Source: Marvinbryantia formatexigens
GTDB lineage: Bacteria; Bacillota; Clostridia; Oscillospirales; Ruminococcaceae
Direction: 5' to 3'
Length of the DNA: 57,945 nt
NCBI GenBank assembly: GCA_021771035.1
Contig: JAETPU010000016.1
Span: forward strand, 1 to 57,945
Positions 8,055 to 16,384 of this stretch are shown in pieces (position 1 is the first letter of the stretch; every line of letters begins with the position of its first letter). The translations under genes and the position numbers were made by a program. The notes under the pieces were generated by a model. It did not search any database and had not been told where the DNA came from. It saw only the letters and a program-made list of their open reading frames with translations.

Positions 8055-8429
8055 ATGAAAAATTCAAAAATTGTGGCATTGCTTTTATCCATGGTGCTTT
8101 TTTCCTTCACTATGGTTCCGTTGGCTTCTGCTACTGATGCGGCAGAGAAGGATATTCCTGTTGCGGACTCCGCACGTAGGGTGGTCTGTACAAATTGTGA
8201 CACTACCTTATTGGCAACGCCAGTTTGTCTCGAGGAAATGATTTTACTTGGGGATGACTATCACGGAACTTTGACGAAATGTCATATGTATCTCTATGGA
8301 AGCCATGGCGCTGAGGTATGCACGGCGTGCGGCTATGTGGTAGAACGATATGGAATCCATGACTGCCGTGAATATCATATTACCTGTTCAAAAGGTGACT
8401 ACCGCGTATGTCCATTTCCCAGGTATTAA
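8055..8429 (+). CDS. Small secreted cysteine-rich protein, unknown function
   Basis: These 124 residues begin with a clear Sec signal peptide (MKNSKIVALLLSMVLFSFTMVPLASA). The mature part of about 97 residues has nine cysteines in close pairs, including CTNC and CTAC, suggesting metal binding or disulfides. It has no transmembrane anchor or sortase motif. The ribosome binding site AAAAGGAGG precedes the ATG at 8055. I recognise no family. Codon use and base composition are more AT-rich than in the surrounding genes, consistent with transfer together with the next gene. Confidence 0.75.
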   Translation: MKNSKIVALLLSMVLFSFTMVPLASATDAAEKDIPVADSARRVVCTNCDTTLLATPVCLEEMILLGDDYHGTLTKCHMYLYGSHGAEVCTACGYVVERYGIHDCREYHITCSKGDYRVCPFPRY

Positions 8430-8477
8430 AGAGTATTTTACTATGTCAGTATTATTCAGAATTGGCAGGTGACGAGA

Positions 8478-9101
8478 ATGAAAACAAAACAGTGTTGGGT
8501 CAGAGGGTATTCCGTGATAGCTGCTATGATGATTTTTATAGCTGGAACTCTATCCGGCTGCCAGCGGGACGATGAGATTCCTCTGAAGGATCTGAAAAGC
8601 GGAGACGAGTACCAATATGTCAAGGCTGCGTGGAACGCGTCTGCGGAAGAGGTGGAAAAGAACCTGCCTTACTCCATAGAAAAGGATTCGTACAAAACGC
8701 CTGAGTCGGGGTCCGGGCAGTATATTCCCTATAAAACAGAAAAAATTATCTCTGTGGACGGATATCAGGCAGAGGCTGGTTTTGAGTTTTATGAAGATGA
8801 ATTAAAAGTTGTTAATTTTCGGTTCAGGGTTCAGGATAGCGGTTACAGAGAACAGTTTGCTGAACAAGTGGAGCACCTAATCCAACAATTTGGCCAGGAG
8901 AGTGAAAAGGTGGAGAACTCTGGAAATGGAGCGGAAGGCGTTACGGCCGGGATGGAGAGCGTCACCTACAGATGGGACACAGAAAATACCACATTACAGT
9001 TTGGATTGGTAACCGGAAGTTCCATAAAACCTACCATCCAGCTTGCATTGGCGCATAAGAGCGTTTTTGAGGAAAAGTACCGGGATATGATTGGGGGATG
9101 A
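8478..9101 (+). CDS. Putative lipoprotein, unknown function
   Basis: This 207-residue protein has a lipoprotein signal peptide ending in the lipobox LSGC. The hydrophilic mature domain (SGDEYQYVKAAWNASAEEVEKNLPYSI, then FYEDELKVVNFRFRV) resembles in pattern the small clostridial lipoproteins with an assumed alpha/beta sandwich, but I cannot name a family. I use the ATG at 8478, spaced from AGGTGA, rather than a GTG at 8469 that overlaps it. It lies 48 bases after the Cys-rich secreted protein, probably in the same transcript. Confidence 0.75.
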   Translation: MKTKQCWVRGYSVIAAMMIFIAGTLSGCQRDDEIPLKDLKSGDEYQYVKAAWNASAEEVEKNLPYSIEKDSYKTPESGSGQYIPYKTEKIISVDGYQAEAGFEFYEDELKVVNFRFRVQDSGYREQFAEQVEHLIQQFGQESEKVENSGNGAEGVTAGMESVTYRWDTENTTLQFGLVTGSSIKPTIQLALAHKSVFEEKYRDMIGG

Positions 9102-9184
9102 GCAGGGAACACAGCCCAGAAGTATTGACGGATCACTGATACCGCTGTATGGGGTACCCGGTACAGCGGCACAACTGAAGACGG

Positions 9185-9225
9185 CGGGGCCCCTGTGCAT
9201 GGCTTGCACGGGGCCCTCTTTTTAT
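9185..9225 (+). terminator. Terminator after lipoprotein gene
   Basis: Stem GGGCCCC..TGCA/TGCACGGGGCCC with a one-base bulge, then CTCTTTTT. It marks the end of the AT-rich two-gene insert. Confidence 0.8.
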
Positions 9226-9305
9226 AATCCCTGCGCTTTTTCTCATCCTGTTTTAACCTGGATTTTTCCAAAGCCATGCTATCCGGCCTTTCCCAGGGCC
9301 AATCT

Positions 9306-9482
9306 GCCCGCTGAAAAGGGCTTTTTTGTTACACAAGGAGAGCCGAGAAGGCTTTCCCGCCCCTGTGGTAAAAATAGTCCGTATTCCTGTTGTAGGAATG
9401 AGACGGAATGCCTGTTTTTATTACATCCATCAACTTGGAAGAAGTCCGGCCCTTTTTTGAAGAAAGGGGCCGGACTTCTTTC
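9306..9482 (+). other. Cluster of further hairpins with T tracts, no gene
   Basis: Three more hairpins follow the terminator: GCCC/GGGC with TTTTTT (9306-9328), TCCGT..ACGGA with TTTTT (about 9377-9419), and a 14-bp stem AAGAAGTCCGGCCC against its complement (9439-9480). The last resembles the hairpin at 29.33-29.37 kb. From 9483 to 9797 I find no gene; one stretch (AAACATCCGCTGGG near 9535) looks like a decayed copy of the structured repeat family. Confidence 0.5.
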
Positions 9483-9797
9483 GGAGCCTATCCCAGCGCG
9501 TTAGGGCCGGTTCCCGTGTAACAAACAATGGGACAGAAACATCCGCTGGGTTCAATCGAATCATAATCCTTTTTTACATTGTTCCGAAGGGGGACTGCCC
9601 CTGTTTTCACGCCTGTGCCGCTCGAAACAGCCCAAAGGCACGCTCCCCGGGGGTTGGTTTTCCTCTGAGACTGCCCTGCCTGCGCTACATTTGATTTTTC
9701 TTTAACCAAAGGATGGCAGAACCGGTCGGCACAAAACGGTATGATCAAACTGTCAAAGTTATGAGAAATTCTTATGAGGCAGAAAGGAACCTGCAGT

Positions 9798-10616
9798 ATG
9801 GAAAACAGACAGATAGAACTGGTAATTTTCGATTGGGCCGGCACCACCACGGATTTTGGATCTCAGGCGCCGGTTCAGGTTTTTGACCGGACCTTCTCCG
9901 GCTGGGGAATTCACTTTACCCGCGACGAGATTAACGCCCCCATGGGAATGGAAAAAAAGGTGCATATCCGCAGTATGCTCTCCACACCGGCCGGGAGACA
10001 GAAATTCCGGGAGGCCCTGGGAAGGGACTGGAACGAGCAGGATGTCCAGAAGCTGTATGAGGAGTTTGAAACCACCCTGGGCCAGGTTGTAGGGGAATAC
10101 AGTATTCCCATCCCCGGCGTGAGCGAGACGGTCCAGACCCTGCGGGAAATGGGCCTTCGCATCGGCTCCACCACAGGCTATACCTCCGAGATGATGCGGT
10201 TTGTCCTGCCGGCAGCCCAGGCGAACGGGTATGCGCCGGATTGTGTGATTACCCCCGACTGTACCGGGCATAGCAGGCCGTCCCCCTTTATGGTATATGA
10301 GTGTATGCGCCGTATGAATGTGTATCCGGCTTCCCATGTGGTGAAGGTGGGGGATACCGCCGTGGACATCCTGGAGGGAAAGAATGCCGGCGCCTGGAGC
10401 GTTGGGATTTTGGTGGGCTCCAACCTGATGGGGCTGTCACAGCAGGAATACCTGCACGCTTCCCCCCAGAAGCTGCAGAAACTGAAAAACGCGGCCAGGA
10501 TCGCCTATGAGCAGGCGGGGGCGGATTTGGTGATTGAAACCATTCGGCAGCTGCCCGAGGCCATCCGGACGTTGAACCAGCGCCTGTGTGCGGAATACAG
10601 GGAGGCGAGGGCATGA
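9798..10616 (+). CDS. phnX: Phosphonoacetaldehyde hydrolase (phosphonatase)
   Basis: This 272-residue HAD enzyme cleaves the C-P bond of phosphonoacetaldehyde to acetaldehyde and phosphate. Key residues sit where Bacillus phosphonatase has them: nucleophile Asp12 in FDWAGTTTD and Schiff-base Lys53 in MGMEKKVHI. The later HAD motifs are STTGYTSEMM and KVGDTAVDILEGKNAG. The ribosome binding site is AAAGGAA. It is the first gene of a six-gene operon and overlaps the iron-ADH by ATGA. No phnW (2-AEP transaminase) gene accompanies it here. Confidence 0.96.
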   Translation: MENRQIELVIFDWAGTTTDFGSQAPVQVFDRTFSGWGIHFTRDEINAPMGMEKKVHIRSMLSTPAGRQKFREALGRDWNEQDVQKLYEEFETTLGQVVGEYSIPIPGVSETVQTLREMGLRIGSTTGYTSEMMRFVLPAAQANGYAPDCVITPDCTGHSRPSPFMVYECMRRMNVYPASHVVKVGDTAVDILEGKNAGAWSVGILVGSNLMGLSQQEYLHASPQKLQKLKNAARIAYEQAGADLVIETIRQLPEAIRTLNQRLCAEYREARA

Positions 10617-11740
10617 ACCGATACTATAATCCGGTGCGCACTGTCCAGGGACCAGGCGCATTGGGACAGCTGCCTGAGCTGGTGGAGGAACTGAGCCCCA
10701 AGGGGCATATCCTGCTGTTACTGTACTGTCGGGATCTCCTGGAGCACCCGGCGGTGCAGCGGCTGTGCTCCCAATGGGGAAGCAGAGTTGACGTGTGCTG
10801 TTTCGGGCAATCCAACCCCAATGTGGAGCAGCTTTACCAGATGTATCAGGAGACAAGGGAACTGGAAATCGGACTGGTGATTGCCATCGGCGGCGGAAGC
10901 ACCCTGGATGTGGGAAAATCGTTATGCTGCCTGTACGCGTCCCCTGTGGACAGCGTGGAACAGCTTCGGGAAAAGATTGCAACCAAAGACTATAACCGTC
11001 CCGCCTGCCCCTGGATTGGAGTGCCCACTACGGCGGGCACCGGCAGCGAGGTGACAAGCTGGGCCACAATCTGGGATCCGCAGCTGGGACGCAAATACTC
11101 CATCGACACCCCGGCGAATTATGCCTATGCCGCCCTGGTGGATCCGCTGCTGCTGGGTTCTATGCCGCTGGCCCTGGCGGTATCCTCCGCGCTGGACGCA
11201 GCGGCACACGCGGCGGAGAGCTATTGGGCAAAGGCCTCCAACATGGCCTCCAAAGCGCTGGCCCTTGAGGCAATCCGCCTGGTGATGGGGCATATGGAGG
11301 AGCTGCTGGCGGATCCCCGCAGCCCGGGCGCCTGCGACGCCATGTCCCAGGGCAGCCTGCTGGCCGGGCTGGCCTTCAGCAATACAAGGACCACTGCCTG
11401 TCATTCCATTTCCTATCCGCTGACCATGGACTATGGGATTCCCCACGGCGCTGCGGTCAGCCTGCTTTTGGCGCCGGTGGCGGCGCTCAACTGCGGCGCG
11501 GCTGCAGACGCGCGGCCCCTGTTTACGGCGTTCGGCGTGTCCGGCGCCCGGGAGCTGGGGGAAAAAATTACCGGTATCCTGAGCCGCGCAGGGTATCCTG
11601 TAAGCCTGGGCCAGTGGGGAATTGAGAGGCAGGCGCTGCCTCAGCTGGCTGAAAGAGGCATAACCAAAGGCCGCGCTGACAACAATCCTGTGGAATTAAC
11701 CCCACAAATTGTCTTGGAAATTCTCACCGGCCTGCTGTGA
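10613..11740 (+). CDS. Iron-containing alcohol dehydrogenase, phosphonate-linked
   Basis: This 375-residue type III ADH has the nucleotide motif IGGGSTLDVGKS and PTTAGTGSEVTSWATIWD. All four metal ligands are kept: Asp195, His199, His264 and His278. Translation is coupled to phnX by an ATGA overlap. Homologues annotated as phosphonoacetaldehyde reductase interconvert phosphonoacetaldehyde and 2-hydroxyethylphosphonate. In a catabolic operon with phnX and an importer it may oxidise imported 2-hydroxyethylphosphonate, or instead reduce the acetaldehyde made by PhnX. Which reaction runs is inference. Confidence 0.88.
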   Translation: MNRYYNPVRTVQGPGALGQLPELVEELSPKGHILLLLYCRDLLEHPAVQRLCSQWGSRVDVCCFGQSNPNVEQLYQMYQETRELEIGLVIAIGGGSTLDVGKSLCCLYASPVDSVEQLREKIATKDYNRPACPWIGVPTTAGTGSEVTSWATIWDPQLGRKYSIDTPANYAYAALVDPLLLGSMPLALAVSSALDAAAHAAESYWAKASNMASKALALEAIRLVMGHMEELLADPRSPGACDAMSQGSLLAGLAFSNTRTTACHSISYPLTMDYGIPHGAAVSLLLAPVAALNCGAAADARPLFTAFGVSGARELGEKITGILSRAGYPVSLGQWGIERQALPQLAERGITKGRADNNPVELTPQIVLEILTGLL

Positions 11741-11769
11741 ACCGTAACATCGATAAAGGAGACAATACT

Positions 11770-12681
11770 ATGAAATTCAGAAAGCTTGCCGCCTTAGGGC
11801 TGGCTGCCGCCATGTCCGCCGGGCTGATGCTGACAGGCTGTTCCTCCCAGGGACAGGAGAAAAAGACCTTTACCATCGCCTATGCGCCCAACGAATCCAC
11901 AGAACAGAGCGTGGATGCCCGGCAGGGCCTGGCCAAGGATCTGCAGGAGGTTCTTGGCATGGAGGTCAAGGAGATCCAGGCCAGCGACTATAACGCCATC
12001 ATTGAGGCGCTGCGCACCGGGAAGGCCGATATGGCCTATATGGGCCCGCTGGCGGTAGCCCTGGCGGTGGACCGCGCCGATGCGCAGCCGGTGGTGATGA
12101 AGGCGCCGCAGGGCGACAAAGCCCAGGCGGTATACCGCTCGGTACTGATTGCAAGAAGTGACAATACGGGAATCAATTCCATTGCGGATATCCGCGGGAA
12201 AACCATGGCCTTTGTGGATCCGGACTCCACCTCCGGCAACCTGATTCCCACAGCGGAGATTATCAATGCGTTTCCCGATGACAAGCTGGATTCCGATTTG
12301 CTTCATACCAACGGCGCGTTCTTTGAGGCGGTCAGCTTCTCCGGAAAGCACCAGGCCGGCCTGCAGGCCGTCATCAAGGGGGATGTGGATGTGGCGCCGA
12401 TTTCCGACCAGATTCTGGCTTCGGAGATAGCCAACGGAAACGCCGGCAAGAGCGATATCAAGGTGATTTTTGAATCCGGGGATATCCCTGCGGAGGCAAT
12501 GGTAGTGGGAAAAGGTGTGGATAGCGCCCTGAGGGAAAAACTTGTCGGGTTTTTAACGGGATATCAAAACGAGGAATATTTTACAAAGGTTATCAAGGTT
12601 GAGGGGGCCCGGTTCGTAGAGTGCGGTGTGCAGGACTATCAGTCCATTATCGAGCTCAACGACATTATCAACGCCCAATAG
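11770..12681 (+). CDS. phnD: Phosphonate ABC transporter substrate-binding lipoprotein
   Basis: This 303-residue lipoprotein has signal MKFRKLAALGLAAAMSAGLMLTGC (lipobox LTGC). The PhnD-type domain includes FTIAYAPNESTEQSVDARQGLAKDL, GKADMAYMGPLA and FVDPDSTSGNLIPTA, the last two contributing to the phosphonate pocket. It delivers phosphonates to PhnCE at the membrane. The ATG at 11770 follows AAAGGAGAC, 29 bases after the ADH stop. Confidence 0.95.
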   Translation: MKFRKLAALGLAAAMSAGLMLTGCSSQGQEKKTFTIAYAPNESTEQSVDARQGLAKDLQEVLGMEVKEIQASDYNAIIEALRTGKADMAYMGPLAVALAVDRADAQPVVMKAPQGDKAQAVYRSVLIARSDNTGINSIADIRGKTMAFVDPDSTSGNLIPTAEIINAFPDDKLDSDLLHTNGAFFEAVSFSGKHQAGLQAVIKGDVDVAPISDQILASEIANGNAGKSDIKVIFESGDIPAEAMVVGKGVDSALREKLVGFLTGYQNEEYFTKVIKVEGARFVECGVQDYQSIIELNDIINAQ

Positions 12682-12774
12682 GGAAGTTCCCCTCAAAACC
12701 GATGCGCCCGGCTGGGTTCCCGATTGCTCCGGAATGCCGCCGGGCTGCTCTGCGAAAAAGGAAGGAGCCAAATA

Positions 12775-13587
12775 ATGGAGCCGATTCTAAGCTTCCAAAA
12801 CGTCACCAAACAATACCCAAACGGGGTGAAGGCGCTCTCCGGGGTGTCCTTCACCGTGCGGCAGGGGGAATTTATTTCTATCATCGGGCCCTCGGGATCC
12901 GGAAAATCCACCCTTCTGCGGGCCATAAACCGCCTGATTTCCGTTACCCAGGGACAGGTGCTCCTGGATGGGGAGGATGTCTCCCGCCAAAAGGGAAAGC
13001 GCCTGCGCATCCTGCGCCGCAAGGCGGGCATGATTTTTCAGAACTACAACCTGGTATACCGGCTGTCCGTGATGCAGAATGTGCTTCATGGGCGACTGGG
13101 GTACCTGGGAGGGGCCAAGGGGATTTTCGGGATGTATTCCGAGGAGGACAAGCGCCGGGCCCTGGAGCTTTTGGAGGAATTGGGGCTGGGGGAATTTTGC
13201 TACAGCCGCGCCTCAGAACTCTCGGGCGGGCAGAAGCAGCGCGTTGGGATTGCCCGGGCCATCATGCAGGAGCCTAAGCTGCTGCTGTGCGACGAACCCA
13301 TCGCGTCCCTGGATCCCTCCAGCGCCAAGACGATTATGGATACCCTGGAGCAAATGGCGAAAAAACACCGGATGGCCTGCCTTGTAAATCTGCACCAGCT
13401 GGATGTGGCGGTGAAATATTCCACCAGGATCCTCGGGCTGTGCAAGGGGAAAATCGTCTTTGACGGGCCGCCCCAGGCGCTGACCGACCAGGTGATTGAG
13501 CAGATTTACGGAACCACAAGGGAAAATTTGATGATTGGAGGAAAGAACCAGGATGCCGAAGCGTATACCGCTGCTTGCGCAAGCTGA
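12775..13587 (+). CDS. phnC: Phosphonate ABC transporter ATP-binding protein
   Basis: This 270-residue ABC ATPase has Walker A GPSGSGKST, signature LSGGQKQRVGIARAI, Walker B LLLCDEPIASLDP and the switch histidine in LVNLHQLDVA, the last typical of PhnC. The ribosome binding site is GGAAGGAG. It overlaps phnE1 by 35 bases. Confidence 0.96.
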   Translation: MEPILSFQNVTKQYPNGVKALSGVSFTVRQGEFISIIGPSGSGKSTLLRAINRLISVTQGQVLLDGEDVSRQKGKRLRILRRKAGMIFQNYNLVYRLSVMQNVLHGRLGYLGGAKGIFGMYSEEDKRRALELLEELGLGEFCYSRASELSGGQKQRVGIARAIMQEPKLLLCDEPIASLDPSSAKTIMDTLEQMAKKHRMACLVNLHQLDVAVKYSTRILGLCKGKIVFDGPPQALTDQVIEQIYGTTRENLMIGGKNQDAEAYTAACAS

Positions 13588-14356
13588 GAAGAGAACCTAT
13601 GAGGCGTTTTTCCTCGTTGTGGTCGTGCTCTTTGTGATCTGCACACTGCTCACCCAATTTAACCCTGTCGTCCTGTTTCAAAACGGCGAAAATTTCTGGA
13701 GCTTTCTGTCGCAGGACTTTTTTCCGCCTGAGCTGCCCTCCAAGGCCTCTAAAATTACCAATATTCTGAGCAGTGTGCTCACCACCATCGCTATGGCGAT
13801 TTCCTCCACCACCGTGGCGGGAATCCTGGCCTTTTTAGTCTCGCTGTTTGCCAGCGAAAGCGTGTCGCCCTTTCCCCGGGCGGCTAAGGCGGTCCGGGCG
13901 GTTGCCACCTTTATGCGCAATATTCCGGCGCTGGTGTGGGCGTTTATCCTGTTTTCCTCCCTGGGTATCGGAACCGGCGTGGGCTTTGTGGCGCTGTGTA
14001 TTACCAGCTTTGCCTTTATGGTGCGGGCGTTCGCCGAGACGATGGAGGATATCTCCCAGGACTGTATCGAGAGCCTGCAGGCTACAGGCTCCAGCTTTCC
14101 CCAGCGGGTGGCCCATGGGGTTATTCCATCCTGTATGGGAGGGTTTTTGTCCTGGTTTTTGTACTGTATTGAGGTCAACATCCGGGCCTCCACCATTGTG
14201 GGCATGGTGGGAGGCGGCGGCGTTGGGCTGGTGCTGTTTTCCTATATCAAGGGGTTTCAGTACCACATTGCCTTCAGTATCATTCTGCTGATTGCCGTGA
14301 TGGTGATTCTGGTGGATGCCGCCACCGGAACCCTGAGAAGGGGGTTGGATCGATGA
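13553..14356 (+). CDS. phnE: Phosphonate ABC transporter permease 1
   Basis: This 267-residue BPD_transp_1 permease has about six membrane segments. The EAA loop region reads FAETMEDISQDCIESLQATGSSFPQRV. The preferred start is the ATG at 13553, seven bases after GGAGGAAAG inside phnC. It is one of two PhnE paralogues expected to form a heterodimeric channel. It ends by ATGA overlap with the next permease. Confidence 0.93.
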   Translation: MPKRIPLLAQAEKRTYEAFFLVVVVLFVICTLLTQFNPVVLFQNGENFWSFLSQDFFPPELPSKASKITNILSSVLTTIAMAISSTTVAGILAFLVSLFASESVSPFPRAAKAVRAVATFMRNIPALVWAFILFSSLGIGTGVGFVALCITSFAFMVRAFAETMEDISQDCIESLQATGSSFPQRVAHGVIPSCMGGFLSWFLYCIEVNIRASTIVGMVGGGGVGLVLFSYIKGFQYHIAFSIILLIAVMVILVDAATGTLRRGLDR

Positions 14357-15189
14357 GCCGGGTACGTTTTATGTCCCCAGGGGAACTGCCGGTACGCTGT
14401 ACCCGCAGCGGGAAAATCAAAATCGGCTGCCGGCAGAAAAACCGTCTGCTTCCCGTCTTCCTCATGGGAACCGGGCTGCTGACGGCGGTGAGCCTTATCT
14501 ATCTGCAGATTCCGTGGCTCAAGCTCTTCTCCCGTGTCCCCGATGTGGGGACTATCTTTTGGAAACTGCTCCATCTCGACTTTTCCAGGTGGAGCCTGAT
14601 CCTCTCCTCCCTAATTGAGACTATCGGCATCACGGTGCTCTCCACCTTCTACGGCCTGGTTCTGGGGCTTGTCTTTGGAATGCTGGGAGCACAGAACATC
14701 CTGCACAGAAAGTGGCTGGCCCGCTTTATTCAGGCCTTTTTCACCTTTTTGCGGGCCGTTCCAACGCCGGTATGGGTCCTGTTGATGATGGTGTGCCTGG
14801 GGATGGGCCCGGCGGCAGGAATTGCGGGATTGTGTGTGCACACCACGGCCTTTTTTACAAAATCCTTTTCCCAGAGCTTTGAGAGCATCCCCCAGGAGAC
14901 GATTGAGGCGCTGCAGGCCACCGGCGTGGGAAAGCTGGGGATTTTCCTCAACGCGGTGCTTCCGTCCGCCCTGGCCCAGGTGATTGCCTGGGTGGGGATG
15001 CGCTTTGAGATAAATTTCTCCGAGTGCGCCATCCTGGGAATGGTGGGCGCGGGCGGTATCGGCTTTGTAATTTCCAAGAGTATCCAGGGCTATGAATACG
15101 GCACGGCAGGCGTAGCCATTTTGCTGGTGTTCCTTCTGGCCTATGGAATTGAGCGGGTATTCGTACAGATTAAAAAGAAAATCCGGTGA
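14353..15189 (+). CDS. phnE: Phosphonate ABC transporter permease 2
   Basis: This 278-residue permease is the second PhnE. Its EAA loop reads SFSQSFESIPQETIEALQATGVGKLG, and the C-terminal GMVGAGGIGFVISKS motif is shared with PhnE1 (GMVGGGGVGLVLFS). It has a long basic N-terminus of about 35 residues before the first membrane span. It is the last gene of the operon, followed by a 21-bp hairpin. Confidence 0.93.
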   Translation: MSRVRFMSPGELPVRCTRSGKIKIGCRQKNRLLPVFLMGTGLLTAVSLIYLQIPWLKLFSRVPDVGTIFWKLLHLDFSRWSLILSSLIETIGITVLSTFYGLVLGLVFGMLGAQNILHRKWLARFIQAFFTFLRAVPTPVWVLLMMVCLGMGPAAGIAGLCVHTTAFFTKSFSQSFESIPQETIEALQATGVGKLGIFLNAVLPSALAQVIAWVGMRFEINFSECAILGMVGAGGIGFVISKSIQGYEYGTAGVAILLVFLLAYGIERVFVQIKKKIR

Positions 15190-15201
15190 GCTGCTGCTCT
15201 C

Positions 15202-15246
15202 TAAACCGGTACGGGCCTCTGCCAAGCAGAGGCCCGTACCGGTTTA
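15202..15246. terminator. Long perfect hairpin between convergent genes
   Basis: A 21-bp uninterrupted stem (from TAAACCGGTACGGG) with a CAA loop lies 12 bases after phnE2 and 25 before the stop of the convergent GNAT gene. Its T run is short for a terminator, but position and stability suggest bidirectional 3'-end formation. Confidence 0.7.
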
Positions 15247-15271
15247 TGTGGGGAAAAGCGATGGGACTGCA

Positions 15272-16243
15272 TTACAAAGAGGAAGATTGCAGGGCCGCGA
15301 CGGCGTGCTCGTCCGCCCGGCGGGTGACGCTGTGGGTGTACACGGCAAAATGTTTGTGCCAAAACCGGTCGGCGCTGGGATTGATGCTCTCAAAATCCAC
15401 TCCCAGGTTTTGTACGCCTTCGCTCTGCAATACCTGTAACACATAGTCCAAAAGGGACGCGGCAACACCCTTTCCCCGGTGCTTAGGCAGGCAGAAGGCC
15501 CCGTGAATATGCTGGGTTTGGGGGTAATCGGTCAGAAAGGTTTCGCCGGAGCGCTCGGTGATCTTATAGTAGGCCACAGCCTGCATGCCGAAGAATGCGG
15601 CAAAGATACGGGAATGCTCCTGCCGGGCAGCCTGGAGAAACTCCTGCGGGCTCTGGGAGGGGCGCAGGATGAAGGTGGGGCTCTGGGCCATGTGCCTGTC
15701 CAGCTCCAGCTCTAGGGGATAGGCCAAAGGCAGCTCCTCTGCCGCCAGCTCCCGAAACGTATAACCGGGACAGGGCGGGGCGTTCAGCGGGACTGCCGGG
15801 CGGGTGGCGTCCATACAGCGCAGCCCATAGCCGTAGCGGAACAGCTGCGATTGTCCCTCATGGTCGTGGGCATACAGGCAGACGGCATGGCTGGCGGCGC
15901 CGGCCCGGGCCCATTTTTCGGCTGCCGCCTGCACCATGCGGGCATAGACCTCACCGCGATGTTCTCCCGCGGCGCCGTTGGCGTGGATGGGGGAAAATAC
16001 CCCCACCGCGTCCGTGGAGCCGAAGGCGTGCCGGAAGGGAGGCACCCCGTACAGATACCCCATGAGGGATTCTCCGTGAAAGGCCGCCACTCCCAGACCA
16101 TTTTGGGCAAAGGGGCGCAGATCCGGGAAGTCGCCTATATGAGGGAGCCAGGGGGTGTATTGCCGCTCGGCTTCATAACGCGACCTGGCGATGGCAAGGG
16201 CCGCGGGAATATGCTCCTGGGAAAACGGGACCAGTTTCAGCAT
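15272..16243 (-). CDS. GNAT family N-acetyltransferase, two-domain
   Basis: This 323-residue protein appears to hold two GNAT-like halves. The C-terminal half carries the acetyl-CoA loop HGAFCLPKHRGKGVAASLLDYVLQ and a typical end (GVQNLGVDFESINPSADRFWHKHF). The N-terminal half (FSQEHIPAALAIARSRYEAER) is degenerate and probably shapes the acceptor site. The substrate is unknown. The start ATG follows AAAGGAGAC. Confidence 0.88.
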   Translation of the reverse strand: MLKLVPFSQEHIPAALAIARSRYEAERQYTPWLPHIGDFPDLRPFAQNGLGVAAFHGESLMGYLYGVPPFRHAFGSTDAVGVFSPIHANGAAGEHRGEVYARMVQAAAEKWARAGAASHAVCLYAHDHEGQSQLFRYGYGLRCMDATRPAVPLNAPPCPGYTFRELAAEELPLAYPLELELDRHMAQSPTFILRPSQSPQEFLQAARQEHSRIFAAFFGMQAVAYYKITERSGETFLTDYPQTQHIHGAFCLPKHRGKGVAASLLDYVLQVLQSEGVQNLGVDFESINPSADRFWHKHFAVYTHSVTRRADEHAVAALQSSSL

Positions 16244-16384
16244 AGGAGTCTCCTTTCTTGTACGTGAGGGCTGACTGTGCGGCGGGACAGCCGGACCGCT
16301 CAAAAAACAGCCCGCGAATGGAGTTTTTTATCCCCCCCGGGGTTGGAGGGCAGACCCGAATCAGAGGGCCGCGGCTGCCAGGCG

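Noticed and set aside
8478-9101. Antitoxin or immunity role for the lipoprotein next to the Cys-rich protein
   Set aside because: Only adjacency supports it; no family match, so it is recorded as unknown.
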